This document shows, piece after piece, positions 43,707-50,806 of a DNA stretch of 64,000 nt (its first letter is position 1; each line of letters starts with the position of its first letter). Position numbers and translations under genes: made by a program. The stretch covers positions 1,195,001-1,259,000 of the forward strand of contig NZ_CP104002.1 in assembly GCF_029201565.1 (NCBI RefSeq), written 5' to 3'. The notes beneath the pieces are model-generated. The model ran no database searches, had not been told where the DNA came from, and saw only the letters and a program-made list of their open reading frames with translations. The DNA is from Devosia sp. SD17-2. Its GTDB lineage: Bacteria; Pseudomonadota; Alphaproteobacteria; Rhizobiales; Devosiaceae.

Positions 43707-44330
43707 TCAGGCGAGGGGAATGCCCTTGTTACCCTTGTCGCGCTGATAAACCGCCGAGAGATCGGCATAGGCGCCGACGAGATTGTCGACACGGGCGAGC
43801 AATTCTTCTTTCTGCGTCCGTTCCAGCCCGGCGATGAGGCCCTGGATGGCATAGCTTTTGAAAAAGGCATTGTGCCGGTTGTAGAGCGGTCGATCCGCAG
43901 GGACTGTTTCGACACCGGGATCGGGCACGGCGTAAATGGCCTGCAGGATCTGGATGTCATAGGGGATGGCGAAGCTGTCGCGGCTGTCTTCGTGGCTGAA
44001 GAGAAAATAGAAATTGTCAAAGCCGGACCACGTGATGCCCGAGAGGCACAGTGAGCAGGGCTCGTGCGTGGTCACGAAGATGCAGTCCTTGGGATCGGGA
44101 CGGCTCTCGGCCGGCAGCTCATAGAACCGCTTGATGGCGTGCATCTCGCCGTGCCAGAGCGGGTTCTCGGTCTCGTTATTGGTCTCCGCAATCACCACCG
44201 ACAGATCTGATTTGCGCAGGATGGCGGCGCCGAACAGCTTGTTGCCCAGCGCGACGCCCTTTGCTGTCTTGGGTACGACCTCGTGCTCAATGACGTCGAG
44301 CAGGCGGGAAATGAAAGATGCGGTATCCAA
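43707..44330 (-). CDS. Nucleoside/purine-type deaminase, CDA superfamily
   Basis: A 207-residue zinc deaminase. The catalytic motif HxE is in WHGEMHAIKRFYE and the zinc cysteines are in THEPCSLCLSG (PCxxC), the pattern of guanine/cytosine/tRNA-adenosine deaminase-like enzymes. An extra C-terminal helical region of about 80 residues (with FAIPYDIQILQAIY and ERTQKEELLARVDNLVG) extends beyond the minimal fold of about 130 residues. The substrate is not certain; a nucleobase or nucleoside would fit the purine genes nearby, although GuaD of the unrelated amidohydrolase type is also present. It is cotranscribed three bases behind the YbaY-META gene. Confidence 0.78.
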   Translation of the reverse strand: MDTASFISRLLDVIEHEVVPKTAKGVALGNKLFGAAILRKSDLSVVIAETNNETENPLWHGEMHAIKRFYELPAESRPDPKDCIFVTTHEPCSLCLSGITWSGFDNFYFLFSHEDSRDSFAIPYDIQILQAIYAVPDPGVETVPADRPLYNRHNAFFKSYAIQGLIAGLERTQKEELLARVDNLVGAYADLSAVYQRDKGNKGIPLA

Positions 44331-44333
44331 GAC

Positions 44334-45086
44334 TTACTCCTCAGAGGGGACGAGGCCGACAAGCGGAATGCCGGCAGGATCGAGCAGGCGCAGGCCTTTG
44401 TCGTCGAGTTCGAAGCCGCCGACGGCTGCAAGCGCAGCGAAATAGGCGGCTTCCTGGGCCATGATGTCTTCGCCGCAGGCCATGCGGGTCGCCGCAGCGG
44501 GACCGAACACCAGCTTGCTGGCGAGAAGGGTCAATTCGGAAACATAGCTGTTGCAGCCGCCATTGCCCGTGGCTCGGAGGTCTGCCGCGATGGCGAGCGT
44601 GATGGGGCGCGTGCCGGTAACCGGCTTGCCGCCGATGCTGGTGACGCGCCAGCTGGTGTCGATCAGTTTGGGTTCGGGCATGACGGGGGGCGTGACGACG
44701 GGTTGCGGCTTGTGGCGCGTGACGAGGATGCTGACCGGCGCGGGATTGGCCAGATCGACCGCCACCGGTGCGGGCGTTGAGAACAGCACCTGGCCATTGG
44801 CACGGATTTCGGCGCGCAGGCCATAGTTTCGCCGGAGGTCCGGATTGGTGCGGATGTTGAGATGGAAGCTGAGCGGGACCTGTCCGGAGGGGGCGATATA
44901 GGCTTCGGCGCCAACGATGGGCGTGCCTTCCGGAAGGCGGACCAGACCAACATGGAGGCTGGCGCCCGCCGGCAGGGCTATGCGCTCGCGATAGGACACT
45001 TCGCCCGTCACCATCAGTGGCGCTGCGAGCGCCGGGGACATAAGCAGTAGCAGGGCGGCGAAGATGCGTATCAGCCTGGAAAACAT
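44334..45086 (-). CDS. YbaY-META domain fusion, secreted envelope protein
   Basis: A 250-residue exported protein starting at ATG 45086 with GGGAGGA upstream. The signal peptide MFSRLIRIFAALLLLMSPALA ends near residue 21. The first domain (about residues 24-125: VTGEVSYRERIALPAGASLH, VGLVRLPEG, then SFHLNIR) is a YbaY/type III secretion pilotin-like beta-sandwich. After a Pro/Val linker, the second domain (about 140-245: DTSWRVTSIGGKPV, GNGGCNSYVSELTLL, RMACGEDIMAQEAAYFAAL) is META/HslJ-like with the conserved NGGCN and MACG cysteines. HslJ is linked to heat and novobiocin tolerance; function here is unknown. Confidence 0.82.
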   Translation of the reverse strand: MFSRLIRIFAALLLLMSPALAAPLMVTGEVSYRERIALPAGASLHVGLVRLPEGTPIVGAEAYIAPSGQVPLSFHLNIRTNPDLRRNYGLRAEIRANGQVLFSTPAPVAVDLANPAPVSILVTRHKPQPVVTPPVMPEPKLIDTSWRVTSIGGKPVTGTRPITLAIAADLRATGNGGCNSYVSELTLLASKLVFGPAAATRMACGEDIMAQEAAYFAALAAVGGFELDDKGLRLLDPAGIPLVGLVPSEE

Positions 45087-45210
45087 GGCTTCCTCCCGTA
45101 TCTGGCGAGTGGCTGTCCGTGTGAGGCGGGCATTACACCAATAAACGTCAGCATTTGAGGCAGGATAAACGATGCGCCGGGCTCTTGCGAGCCGGGCTCT
45201 CGTTTTAGGG

Positions 45211-45711
45211 TTACGAAGCGGCTCCGACGATCCAGGGGGTGTCAAAGACATATTCTTCGAGGTTATTGCCGTCGCCGCCGCGATCAACCACGAGGAATTC
45301 GCTCTCGCGCTCCAGCGGCGTCAGCACACCGTGCCAGGTGTTCATGGCAATATTGACACCCTGATCGGAACCGGGACGGAAGGCGCGGAGGCGCACTGGC
45401 GTGCCACCTTCATCCTCGGCGACAATGACGAGCCATGACGCTTGTGAGATGGGGTAGAATGCCTGACTGCCCTGCGGATGGCGCTCGACGAGCGTGAGCG
45501 ACAGCGGCAAGGCGTAGGGCTTTCCGTGGAAGATCGAGATCAGAGGGCGGGCATGGACGCCGCCCAGCTCGACCCTTGCCAGATCGTGGAAGCGCTCGGT
45601 CATGCCCGCATTGATCGGGTAGTGGTGGGCGCCCTGGCGCTCGATGACCTGACCGAAGGGCGCGAAGGCCCCGGCGGTGAGCGGCTCGATGGTGATGTGA
45701 CGGTCGGTCAT
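45211..45711 (-). CDS. allA: Ureidoglycolate lyase
   Basis: A 166-residue cupin-fold enzyme that cleaves (S)-ureidoglycolate to glyoxylate and urea, the last step of allantoin degradation. The family segments EPLTAGAFAPFGQVIE (N-terminus), HYPINAGMTERFHDLARVEL, HPQGSQAFYPI and NTWHGVLTPLERESEFLVVD are present; length is normal. It starts three bases after the stop of the aminohydrolase gene and clearly shares its operon. The glyoxylate it makes is a substrate for the malate synthase at the right edge of the window. Confidence 0.92.
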   Translation of the reverse strand: MTDRHITIEPLTAGAFAPFGQVIERQGAHHYPINAGMTERFHDLARVELGGVHARPLISIFHGKPYALPLSLTLVERHPQGSQAFYPISQASWLVIVAEDEGGTPVRLRAFRPGSDQGVNIAMNTWHGVLTPLERESEFLVVDRGGDGNNLEEYVFDTPWIVGAAS

Positions 45712-45714
45712 GGC

Positions 45715-46530
45715 TCAGAACGGCAGCTTTGCATGGCGGTTGACGTCCTTGTAGAGCAGATAGCGGAAGCGCTCGGGACCGGCGTAACAGGCCTGCGGGC
45801 AGAAGGCGCGCAGCCACATGAAATCGCCCGGCTCGACCTCGACCCAGTCGCGATTGAGCCGATAGACCGCCTTGCCCTGAAGAACATAGAGCCCGTGCTC
45901 CATGACGTGGGTTTCCTCGAAAGGGATCACTGCGCCGGGTTCGAGGGTGACGATGTTGACGTGCATGTCGTGGCGCAGATCGGTGGGCTCGACAAAGCGC
46001 GTGGTGCCCCAGCGGTCATTGGTGTCAGGCATCCAGCGGATCGGCTCATCCTGCTCATTGGTGACGAAGGCGGTGGGCATGTCGATGCCCTCGACCTTCT
46101 CGTAGCGCTTGCGCACCCAATGAAAGCGGGCAGGGGAAGTCGTGCGGTTGACGAGGCTCCAATTGGCGCCGGGGGGCAGGAAGGCGTAGCCGCCGGGCTT
46201 GAGCTGGTGAACAGTGCCCTCCAGCGTGAGGACGAGGTCGCCTTCGACCACGAAGATCACGCCTTCGGCCTCCGGGTTCTCCTCGGGCCGTTCGCTGCCG
46301 CCGCCGGGCGCAACTTCCACGATGTATTGCGAAAAGGTCTCGGCAAAGCCGGACATCGGCCGGGCGATGACCCAGAGCCGGGTCTCGCGCCAATGGGGCA
46401 GGTAAGAGGTGACGATGTCGCGCATCACCCCTCGCGGGAGAAAGGCGTAGGCCTCATTAAAGGTAGCGCGTCCGGTGTGGAGCGCCATCTGGGTGGGCAG
46501 GCCGGCGATGGGGGAGGCGTATGAGGACAT
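45715..46530 (-). CDS. allE: (S)-ureidoglycine aminohydrolase
   Basis: A 271-residue bicupin Mn2+ enzyme that converts (S)-ureidoglycine to (S)-ureidoglycolate with release of ammonia. The start is taken at ATG 46530 (MSSYASPIAGLPTQMALHTG); the frame is open upstream but without a ribosome site. The first cupin includes GVIFVVEGDLVLTLEG and the second, metal-binding cupin includes PFEETHVMEHGLYVLQGKAV, with the expected Glu/His/His ligands and C-terminal PGDFMWLRAFCPQACYAGP. It is the gene upstream of allA in a two-gene operon. Confidence 0.9.
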   Translation of the reverse strand: MSSYASPIAGLPTQMALHTGRATFNEAYAFLPRGVMRDIVTSYLPHWRETRLWVIARPMSGFAETFSQYIVEVAPGGGSERPEENPEAEGVIFVVEGDLVLTLEGTVHQLKPGGYAFLPPGANWSLVNRTTSPARFHWVRKRYEKVEGIDMPTAFVTNEQDEPIRWMPDTNDRWGTTRFVEPTDLRHDMHVNIVTLEPGAVIPFEETHVMEHGLYVLQGKAVYRLNRDWVEVEPGDFMWLRAFCPQACYAGPERFRYLLYKDVNRHAKLPF

Positions 46531-46594
46531 GTCGCGGTTCACATCAAACAGTGTGCCCAGACAGTAGAGCGATCCCGGCGCCGAGGCCAAGTGC

Positions 46595-46936
46595 CTAAGC
46601 CTCGATTTTCCCAGCCGTTCCGATTTGTTTGTCGAGACGGCTCAACATATTGGCAGCGTAGGCGGCGTAGGGGCCGATAAAGCGCTCATGGATCGTCTGG
46701 ATGGGCAGGGCATCGAGGTGGTTCCAGCGCTCGCGTCCGCGCTTCTCGGCAATCACCAGACCGGCCTGCTCCAGCACTTTCAGATGCTGCATCACTGTGC
46801 AGCGATCGAGGTCTGGGGTGAGGTCGCAAAGCATGCCGGTGGTGCGTGGCTCGATCTTGAGCAGATCGAGCAGGCGACGTCGCACCGAATGCGCCAAGGC
46901 CCTGAAGATGAGGTCGTCCTGATCGTCGCTTGACAT
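46595..46936 (-). CDS. ArsR-family winged-helix regulator
   Basis: A 113-residue regulator of the ArsR type that accompanies SRPBCC genes. DDLIFRALAHSVRRRLLDLL precedes the recognition region RCTVMQHLKVLEQAGLVIAE (about residues 44-63) and the wing EKRGRERWNHLDALP. The usual metal-binding Cys pair of ArsR/SmtB is absent (single Cys residues at about 37 and 46), so it is probably not a metal sensor. It is divergent from the SRPBCC gene and its ATG overlaps a perfect palindrome, implying strong autorepression and possibly a leaderless message. Confidence 0.85.
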   Translation of the reverse strand: MSSDDQDDLIFRALAHSVRRRLLDLLKIEPRTTGMLCDLTPDLDRCTVMQHLKVLEQAGLVIAEKRGRERWNHLDALPIQTIHERFIGPYAAYAANMLSRLDKQIGTAGKIEA

Positions 46937-46971
46937 GTTATATTTTTATAACATATCGTGGGTGGGGTCAA
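46930..46971. promoter_or_regulatory. Overlapping divergent promoters with ArsR operator palindrome
   Basis: The palindrome ATGTTATA-TTTT-TATAACAT spans 46935-46954. Plus strand: TTGACA (46930-46935) and TATCGT (46954-46959), 18-base spacing, facing the SRPBCC gene. Minus strand: TTGACC (46971-46966) and an AT-rich TAAAAA/TATAAA at 46950-46943, which puts the arsR transcription start at or beside its ATG. One bound dimer would block both promoters. Confidence 0.65.
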
Positions 46972-46985
46972 GGATGGAGGAAGCC

Positions 46986-47444
46986 ATGGCCTATGAATTT
47001 ACGGTCAGCGGCCGCATTTCGCGGCCTGTCCACGATGTGTTCGAGGCGGTCGTCGATCCCGCCAAGCTCTCCGGCTATTTTACGACAGGCGGCGCGGTGG
47101 GGCGGCTGGAGACGGGGGCCACCGTGACTTGGGATTTCCATGATTTTCCGGGAGCTTTTCCGGTGCAGGTGGTGGAGGTCGAGCCTGACCGGAAAATCGT
47201 GTTGCGCTGGGAGGCGCCGCCGGACGACGACCCGGCGGGTAACTATCAAACCACCGTCACCATGAGTTTTTCGCCGCTCGAAGAAGGGCGGACACTGGTC
47301 TCGATCCACGAGGCGGGCTGGAGGGACAATGCGGCCGGGCAGAAAGCATCCTACGGCAATTGCGAGGGCTGGACCGGCATGTTGTGCGCCATGAAAGTCT
47401 TCGTGGAACACGGAATCAACTTGCGCGACGGCTTCTATAAATAG
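46986..47444 (+). CDS. SRPBCC domain protein (AHSA1-like)
   Basis: A 152-residue START/AHSA1-type protein. ATG 46986 is preceded by GGAGGAAGCC. The N-terminus MAYEFTVSGRISRPVHDVFE and the C-terminal AGWRDNAAGQKASYGNCEGW and FVEHGINLRDGFY are typical of ligand-binding SRPBCC proteins that pair with ArsR regulators. These sense or bind small hydrophobic molecules; the ligand is unknown. The gene pair interrupts the purine-catabolic genes and looks like an unrelated insertion between allE and the allantoinase gene. Confidence 0.85.
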   Translation: MAYEFTVSGRISRPVHDVFEAVVDPAKLSGYFTTGGAVGRLETGATVTWDFHDFPGAFPVQVVEVEPDRKIVLRWEAPPDDDPAGNYQTTVTMSFSPLEEGRTLVSIHEAGWRDNAAGQKASYGNCEGWTGMLCAMKVFVEHGINLRDGFYK

Positions 47445-47457
47445 GACTTCGGCAAGG

Positions 47458-47480
47458 TTCGGTTAGGGTTACCGAATTTC
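47458..47480 (+). terminator. Candidate terminator after the SRPBCC gene
   Basis: TTCGGT and ACCGAA (6-bp stem, seven-base loop) are followed by TTTC. It is short and rather weak. A second hairpin, GGGGCTCG (47594-47601) with CGAGCCCC (47609-47616), lies closer to the converging allantoinase gene but has no T-tract. Confidence 0.45.
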
Positions 47481-47658
47481 AATCTTCGTGTGCCATGATG
47501 AGATCATGAGCACACTCGCCGCGATATTTGGCCTCGTGCCGCACATTGCCTGCAGCATCACTTGCCGTGGCTGGCGATGCTGGCGCGGGTGATGGGGCTC
47601 GACGATGGCGAGCCCCACGTAGGGTCATCCCTGACGGACCGGAACGGCTGAGCGCCCC

Positions 47659-49080
47659 TTAGGGCAGGATAGCCTCGAGCCGCAGGAAAGCGATCCGTTC
47701 GACCTGGGCGCAGGCGGTGGCGAATTCTTCCTCCGCATTGTTATTAATGCGCTTTTCGAAGGCGGCGAGGATCGACGCCTTGGTGTTGTCGCGCACGGCG
47801 ATGATGAAGGGGAAGCCGAACTTTTCGACATAGGCGGTGTTGAGCGCGGTGAAGCGCTCGCGCTCTTCATCGGTCAGGGCATCAAGGCCAGCGGAGGCCT
47901 GCTCGGCCGTTGAATCTGCCGTCAAACGCTTGGCAGCGGCCAGTTTTCCCGCGAGATCCGGGTGGGCGCGGAGCACGGCGAGGCGTTCCTCCGGAGTGGC
48001 CATGCGGAACTGGCAGCGCAGGGCGAAATGGAGGCCGATAGCGGTGTCATTGGCCGGCGACAGCTCGGTGTCCCAGGCGCGCTCGGCGATCCAGTGGGAG
48101 TGCTCGAAGATCGAGCCATAGCGGGTGACGAACTCCTCGCGCGCCATTTGCGAGGGGATCGCGTCGGGGGGCTGATAGGGGTGGTGCTCGGCCCAGTGGC
48201 GGGCGATGTCGAGGCGGGTCGGGATCCAGACCTTGTCGAAGCCCTTGATATATTCAACGAATTTCTTGAGGCCCTGGAAACGGCCGGGCTGGCCGACGAG
48301 GCGGCAGTGGAGCCCGAGCGACATCATCTTCGGGCTGCCGGCCGCGCCTTCGGCGTAGAGGCAGTCGAATGTGTCCTTGAGGAAGGTGAAATATTCCTCG
48401 CCATTGTCGAAGCCCGGGCCGGTGACGAAGCGCATGTCATTGGTCGATAGCGAGTAGGGAATGATGAGCTGCGGGCGGCCGTGGATCAGTTTCCAATAGG
48501 GCAGGTCGTCGTCGTAAGTGTCGGAGATATAAGCAAAACCGCCGTAGTCGGCGACGAGGTCGACGGTGTTGAGCGAGGATCGGCCGGTGTACCAGCCGAG
48601 CGGGCGAGAGCCGGTGGCGATGGTGTGGAGGCGGACCGCTTCTGCGATCTGGGCGCGCTCTTCCTCGGGCGGCATGTCCTTGTGCTGGACCCATTTGAGG
48701 CCGTGGCTGGCGATCTCCCAACCGGCCTCCTGCATGGCCGCCAGCTGGGCCGGCGCGCGCATCAGCGCGGTCGCAACCCCATATACCGTAACGGGAATTT
48801 CCGTTTCGGTGAATAGGCGATGCAGCCGCCAGAAGCCGGCGCGGGCGCCGTATTCGTACATGGATTCGACATTGGCGTGGCGCTGGCCGGGCCAGGGGGC
48901 GGCGCCGAGCACGTCGACGAGGAAAGCCTCGGAGGCGGCGTCGCCGTGGAGGATGTTGTTCTCGCCACCCTCTTCATAATTCAGCACAAATTGCACCGCG
49001 ACATGGGCGCCACCGGGCCAGTTGGCATTGGGTGGGGTGGGGCCGTAGCCGTGCATGTCGCGTGGGTAGCGGTTCATCAT
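47659..49080 (-). CDS. puuE: Fused allantoinase (PuuE) and OHCU decarboxylase (UraD)
   Basis: A 473-residue bifunctional protein. Residues 1 to about 305 form a polysaccharide-deacetylase-fold, cofactor-light allantoinase (RDMHGYGPTPPNANWPGGAH, ALMRAPAQLAAMQEAGWEIA, SHGLKWVQH, GLHCRLVGQPGRFQ). Residues about 310-473 form 2-oxo-4-hydroxy-4-carboxy-5-ureidoimidazoline decarboxylase (REEFVTRYGSIFEHSHWIAE, the catalytic-His motif LRAHPDLAGKL, LNTAYVEKFGFPFIIAV). Together they turn OHCU into (S)-allantoin and then allantoate. The start is the ATG-ATG at 49080. It lies 62 bases downstream of the LysR gene on the same strand. Both halves look intact. Confidence 0.92.
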   Translation of the reverse strand: MMNRYPRDMHGYGPTPPNANWPGGAHVAVQFVLNYEEGGENNILHGDAASEAFLVDVLGAAPWPGQRHANVESMYEYGARAGFWRLHRLFTETEIPVTVYGVATALMRAPAQLAAMQEAGWEIASHGLKWVQHKDMPPEEERAQIAEAVRLHTIATGSRPLGWYTGRSSLNTVDLVADYGGFAYISDTYDDDLPYWKLIHGRPQLIIPYSLSTNDMRFVTGPGFDNGEEYFTFLKDTFDCLYAEGAAGSPKMMSLGLHCRLVGQPGRFQGLKKFVEYIKGFDKVWIPTRLDIARHWAEHHPYQPPDAIPSQMAREEFVTRYGSIFEHSHWIAERAWDTELSPANDTAIGLHFALRCQFRMATPEERLAVLRAHPDLAGKLAAAKRLTADSTAEQASAGLDALTDEERERFTALNTAYVEKFGFPFIIAVRDNTKASILAAFEKRINNNAEEEFATACAQVERIAFLRLEAILP

Positions 49081-49142
49081 TGGTCCCGAGTTGGTTAGCA
49101 GACTGTTAGCATTGAGAGCGAGATTTCCGTGAAAGCGTGACT

Positions 49143-50126
49143 TCACGCAATAGCACCGGGAAGCTCGACCCCGTCGAAATAGGATTTCGCGTGATCAAAG
49201 AAGATGGCGGGCGCCAGATGGAGCGCACTGCCGGACCGCACGAGGATGCCGAAACGGTTGGTCGGCAGTCCGCCGTCCTCGAGCGGCTTGAAGACGAGCT
49301 TGCCGGAGGCGATCTCATTCTGCGCGCCGATCGGCGTCATGATTGAGAGGTAGTGACCGCCCAGCGCCAGCTCGGCCAGCATGTGTATGGAATTGACTTC
49401 GACCATGGGTGGCAGGATGGCCGACGAGCGGCGGAGGAAGGGCTCGATGACCTCGCGGATGGAAATCTCCGGCTTGGCAACGGCTAGCGCATGGTCGAGG
49501 CACATTTCCATGGTGAGATGGTCGACGCCCGCGAGCGGGTGGGTCGGAACCATGACCGCGCCGATGCGCACATCGCGGCGGAAGGCGACGTTTACCTGCT
49601 TGGGTGGGCGGGCGATGAAGCCGAAGCCGATATCGACGCGCTCTTCAACGAGCTGGTCGACCACTTCGGCGGAGGAAACGATGGACAGGTCGATGGTGAG
49701 GCGCGGATAGCGGGCGCCGAATTCGCTGATGAGGCGGGGCAGGAAGGAGTGCCCGACGCTTTCGGCCGCAGCGATGCGGACCGAACCAGCGCGGACGCCC
49801 CGCAGCATTTCGATTTCTGAGACAGCCGCTTCCATGGGGGCGGCCAGCCGGCGGGAATGGCGGAAGAGAATTTCGCCCGCGGGCGAAAGGCGCATGCGGC
49901 GCTTGTCGCGAACGAAGAGGGCGATGCCCAGGGCGTCTTCGAGCTGTGCAACCTGCCGGGTGACCGCGGACGACGCGACATTGAGACGGCGAGCGGCCTC
50001 GCGAATGGATAGGTGGGTGGCGACAGCGTTGAAATAGAGCAGGGAGGGCTGGTGGAAGACCCGGCTCAACAGGCTTGCCGAGAGCGCGTGCTCTCGTGGC
50101 CGGTCACCCGTACTGCCCTTGTCCAT
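49143..50126 (-). CDS. LysR-family regulator, probable purine-catabolism regulator
   Basis: A 327-residue LysR-type regulator. ATG 50126 has GGGAAG upstream. The N-terminal winged helix-turn-helix (YFNAVATHLSIREAARRLNV, then ASSAVTRQVAQLEDALGIAL, about residues 30-70) precedes the co-inducer domain (RAGSVRIAAAESVGHSFLPR onwards). It is divergent from the uraH-xdh operon and upstream of puuE-uraD in the same direction. Two palindromes, one of the T-N11-A type, lie in the 153-bp control region. Control of the purine genes by urate, allantoin or another intermediate is a reasonable inference from position. Confidence 0.85.
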   Translation of the reverse strand: MDKGSTGDRPREHALSASLLSRVFHQPSLLYFNAVATHLSIREAARRLNVASSAVTRQVAQLEDALGIALFVRDKRRMRLSPAGEILFRHSRRLAAPMEAAVSEIEMLRGVRAGSVRIAAAESVGHSFLPRLISEFGARYPRLTIDLSIVSSAEVVDQLVEERVDIGFGFIARPPKQVNVAFRRDVRIGAVMVPTHPLAGVDHLTMEMCLDHALAVAKPEISIREVIEPFLRRSSAILPPMVEVNSIHMLAELALGGHYLSIMTPIGAQNEIASGKLVFKPLEDGGLPTNRFGILVRSGSALHLAPAIFFDHAKSYFDGVELPGAIA

Positions 50127-50151
50127 CGAGCACTTCCCTTGTTGCCGTTTT

Positions 50152-50184
50152 AGCAGCATACTGCTCCCAATTTGATAGTATCAA
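50152..50184. promoter_or_regulatory. Palindromes in the divergent LysR/uraH spacer
   Basis: A perfect TTGATA-G-TATCAA (50172-50184) contains the T-N11-A pattern bound by LysR proteins. An inverted repeat AGCAG-CATA-CTGCT lies at 50152-50165. Both lie between the divergent start codons, where a recognition site and an activation site would be expected. Confidence 0.6.
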
Positions 50185-50279
50185 GAGCAATAGTGCGTCT
50201 CTATGGTACGGTTTGGAGAAACGCATCCTCCGTCCGGTCGCAGCAGCGCCGGCGGGGCAGATGCCTGAGGAGCAAGAGA

Positions 50280-50633
50280 ATGGCGGACGGACGCCTTACC
50301 ACCCACGTCCTCGACACCATGCATGGCAAGCCGGCGCGCGGCATGCGGCTGGAACTGCATTTCGTGCATGGCGATCACACCCATCATCTGGTGGACAGCT
50401 ATACCAATGCCGATGGGCGCGTGGACCAGCCGCTGCTGGCCGGCGACCAGTTCCAGCAGGGTGAGTTCGAAATCCGCTTCCATGTGGGGCAGTATTTCGA
50501 GCGCATGGGTGTGGACAACGCGACGCCGTTTTTAGACGTGGTGCCGATCCGCTTTCTGATCTCTGAAGACAAGCCGTATCACGTGCCGCTGGTGTGTACG
50601 CCGTTCTCCTATTCGACCTATCGGGGAAGCTGA
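50280..50633 (+). CDS. uraH: 5-Hydroxyisourate hydrolase (transthyretin-like)
   Basis: A 117-residue HIU hydrolase that converts 5-hydroxyisourate to OHCU. ATG 50280 follows GAGGAG. The N-terminal signature LTTHVLDTMHGKPARGM, with catalytic His9, and the C-terminal tetrapeptide YRGS that distinguishes HIU hydrolases from vertebrate transthyretin are both present, with HVPLVCTPFSYSTYRGS as the last segment. The length is standard. It is the first gene of the uraH-xdhABC-transporter-puuD-guaD series and directly precedes PuuE-UraD in the reaction order. Confidence 0.93.
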   Translation: MADGRLTTHVLDTMHGKPARGMRLELHFVHGDHTHHLVDSYTNADGRVDQPLLAGDQFQQGEFEIRFHVGQYFERMGVDNATPFLDVVPIRFLISEDKPYHVPLVCTPFSYSTYRGS

Positions 50634-50660
50634 TGATGGTTCTGGCGCTGGTTGAAAGAG

Positions 50661-50790
50661 CTCTCACCCTGACCCTCTCCCCGGAGGGGCGAGGGGACGA
50701 TGGGGGCGATATCAGTGCCAGGTTTGAAGCAGAACCCTCACCCGTCTCGCGCTTTGCGCGATCCACCCTCTCCCTCAAGGGGAGAGGGGA
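50661..50790. repeat. REP-like palindromes between uraH and xdhA
   Basis: CTCACCCTGACCCTCTCCCCGGAGGGGCGAGGGG, then about 40 bases, then CCCTCACCCGTCTCGCGCTTTGCGCGATCCACCCTCTCCCTCAAGGGGAGAGGGGA. Both belong to the second repeat type (CCTCTCCCC core). The spacer ends with the xdhA ribosome site AAGGAG. Confidence 0.7.
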
Positions 50791-50806
50791 AGTAAGGAGC
50801 TGATCA

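Noticed and set aside
46595..46936. Metal-sensing ArsR/SmtB regulator
   Set aside because: The paired metal-ligand cysteines are absent, and the divergent partner is an SRPBCC protein, which points to the non-metal ArsR subgroup.
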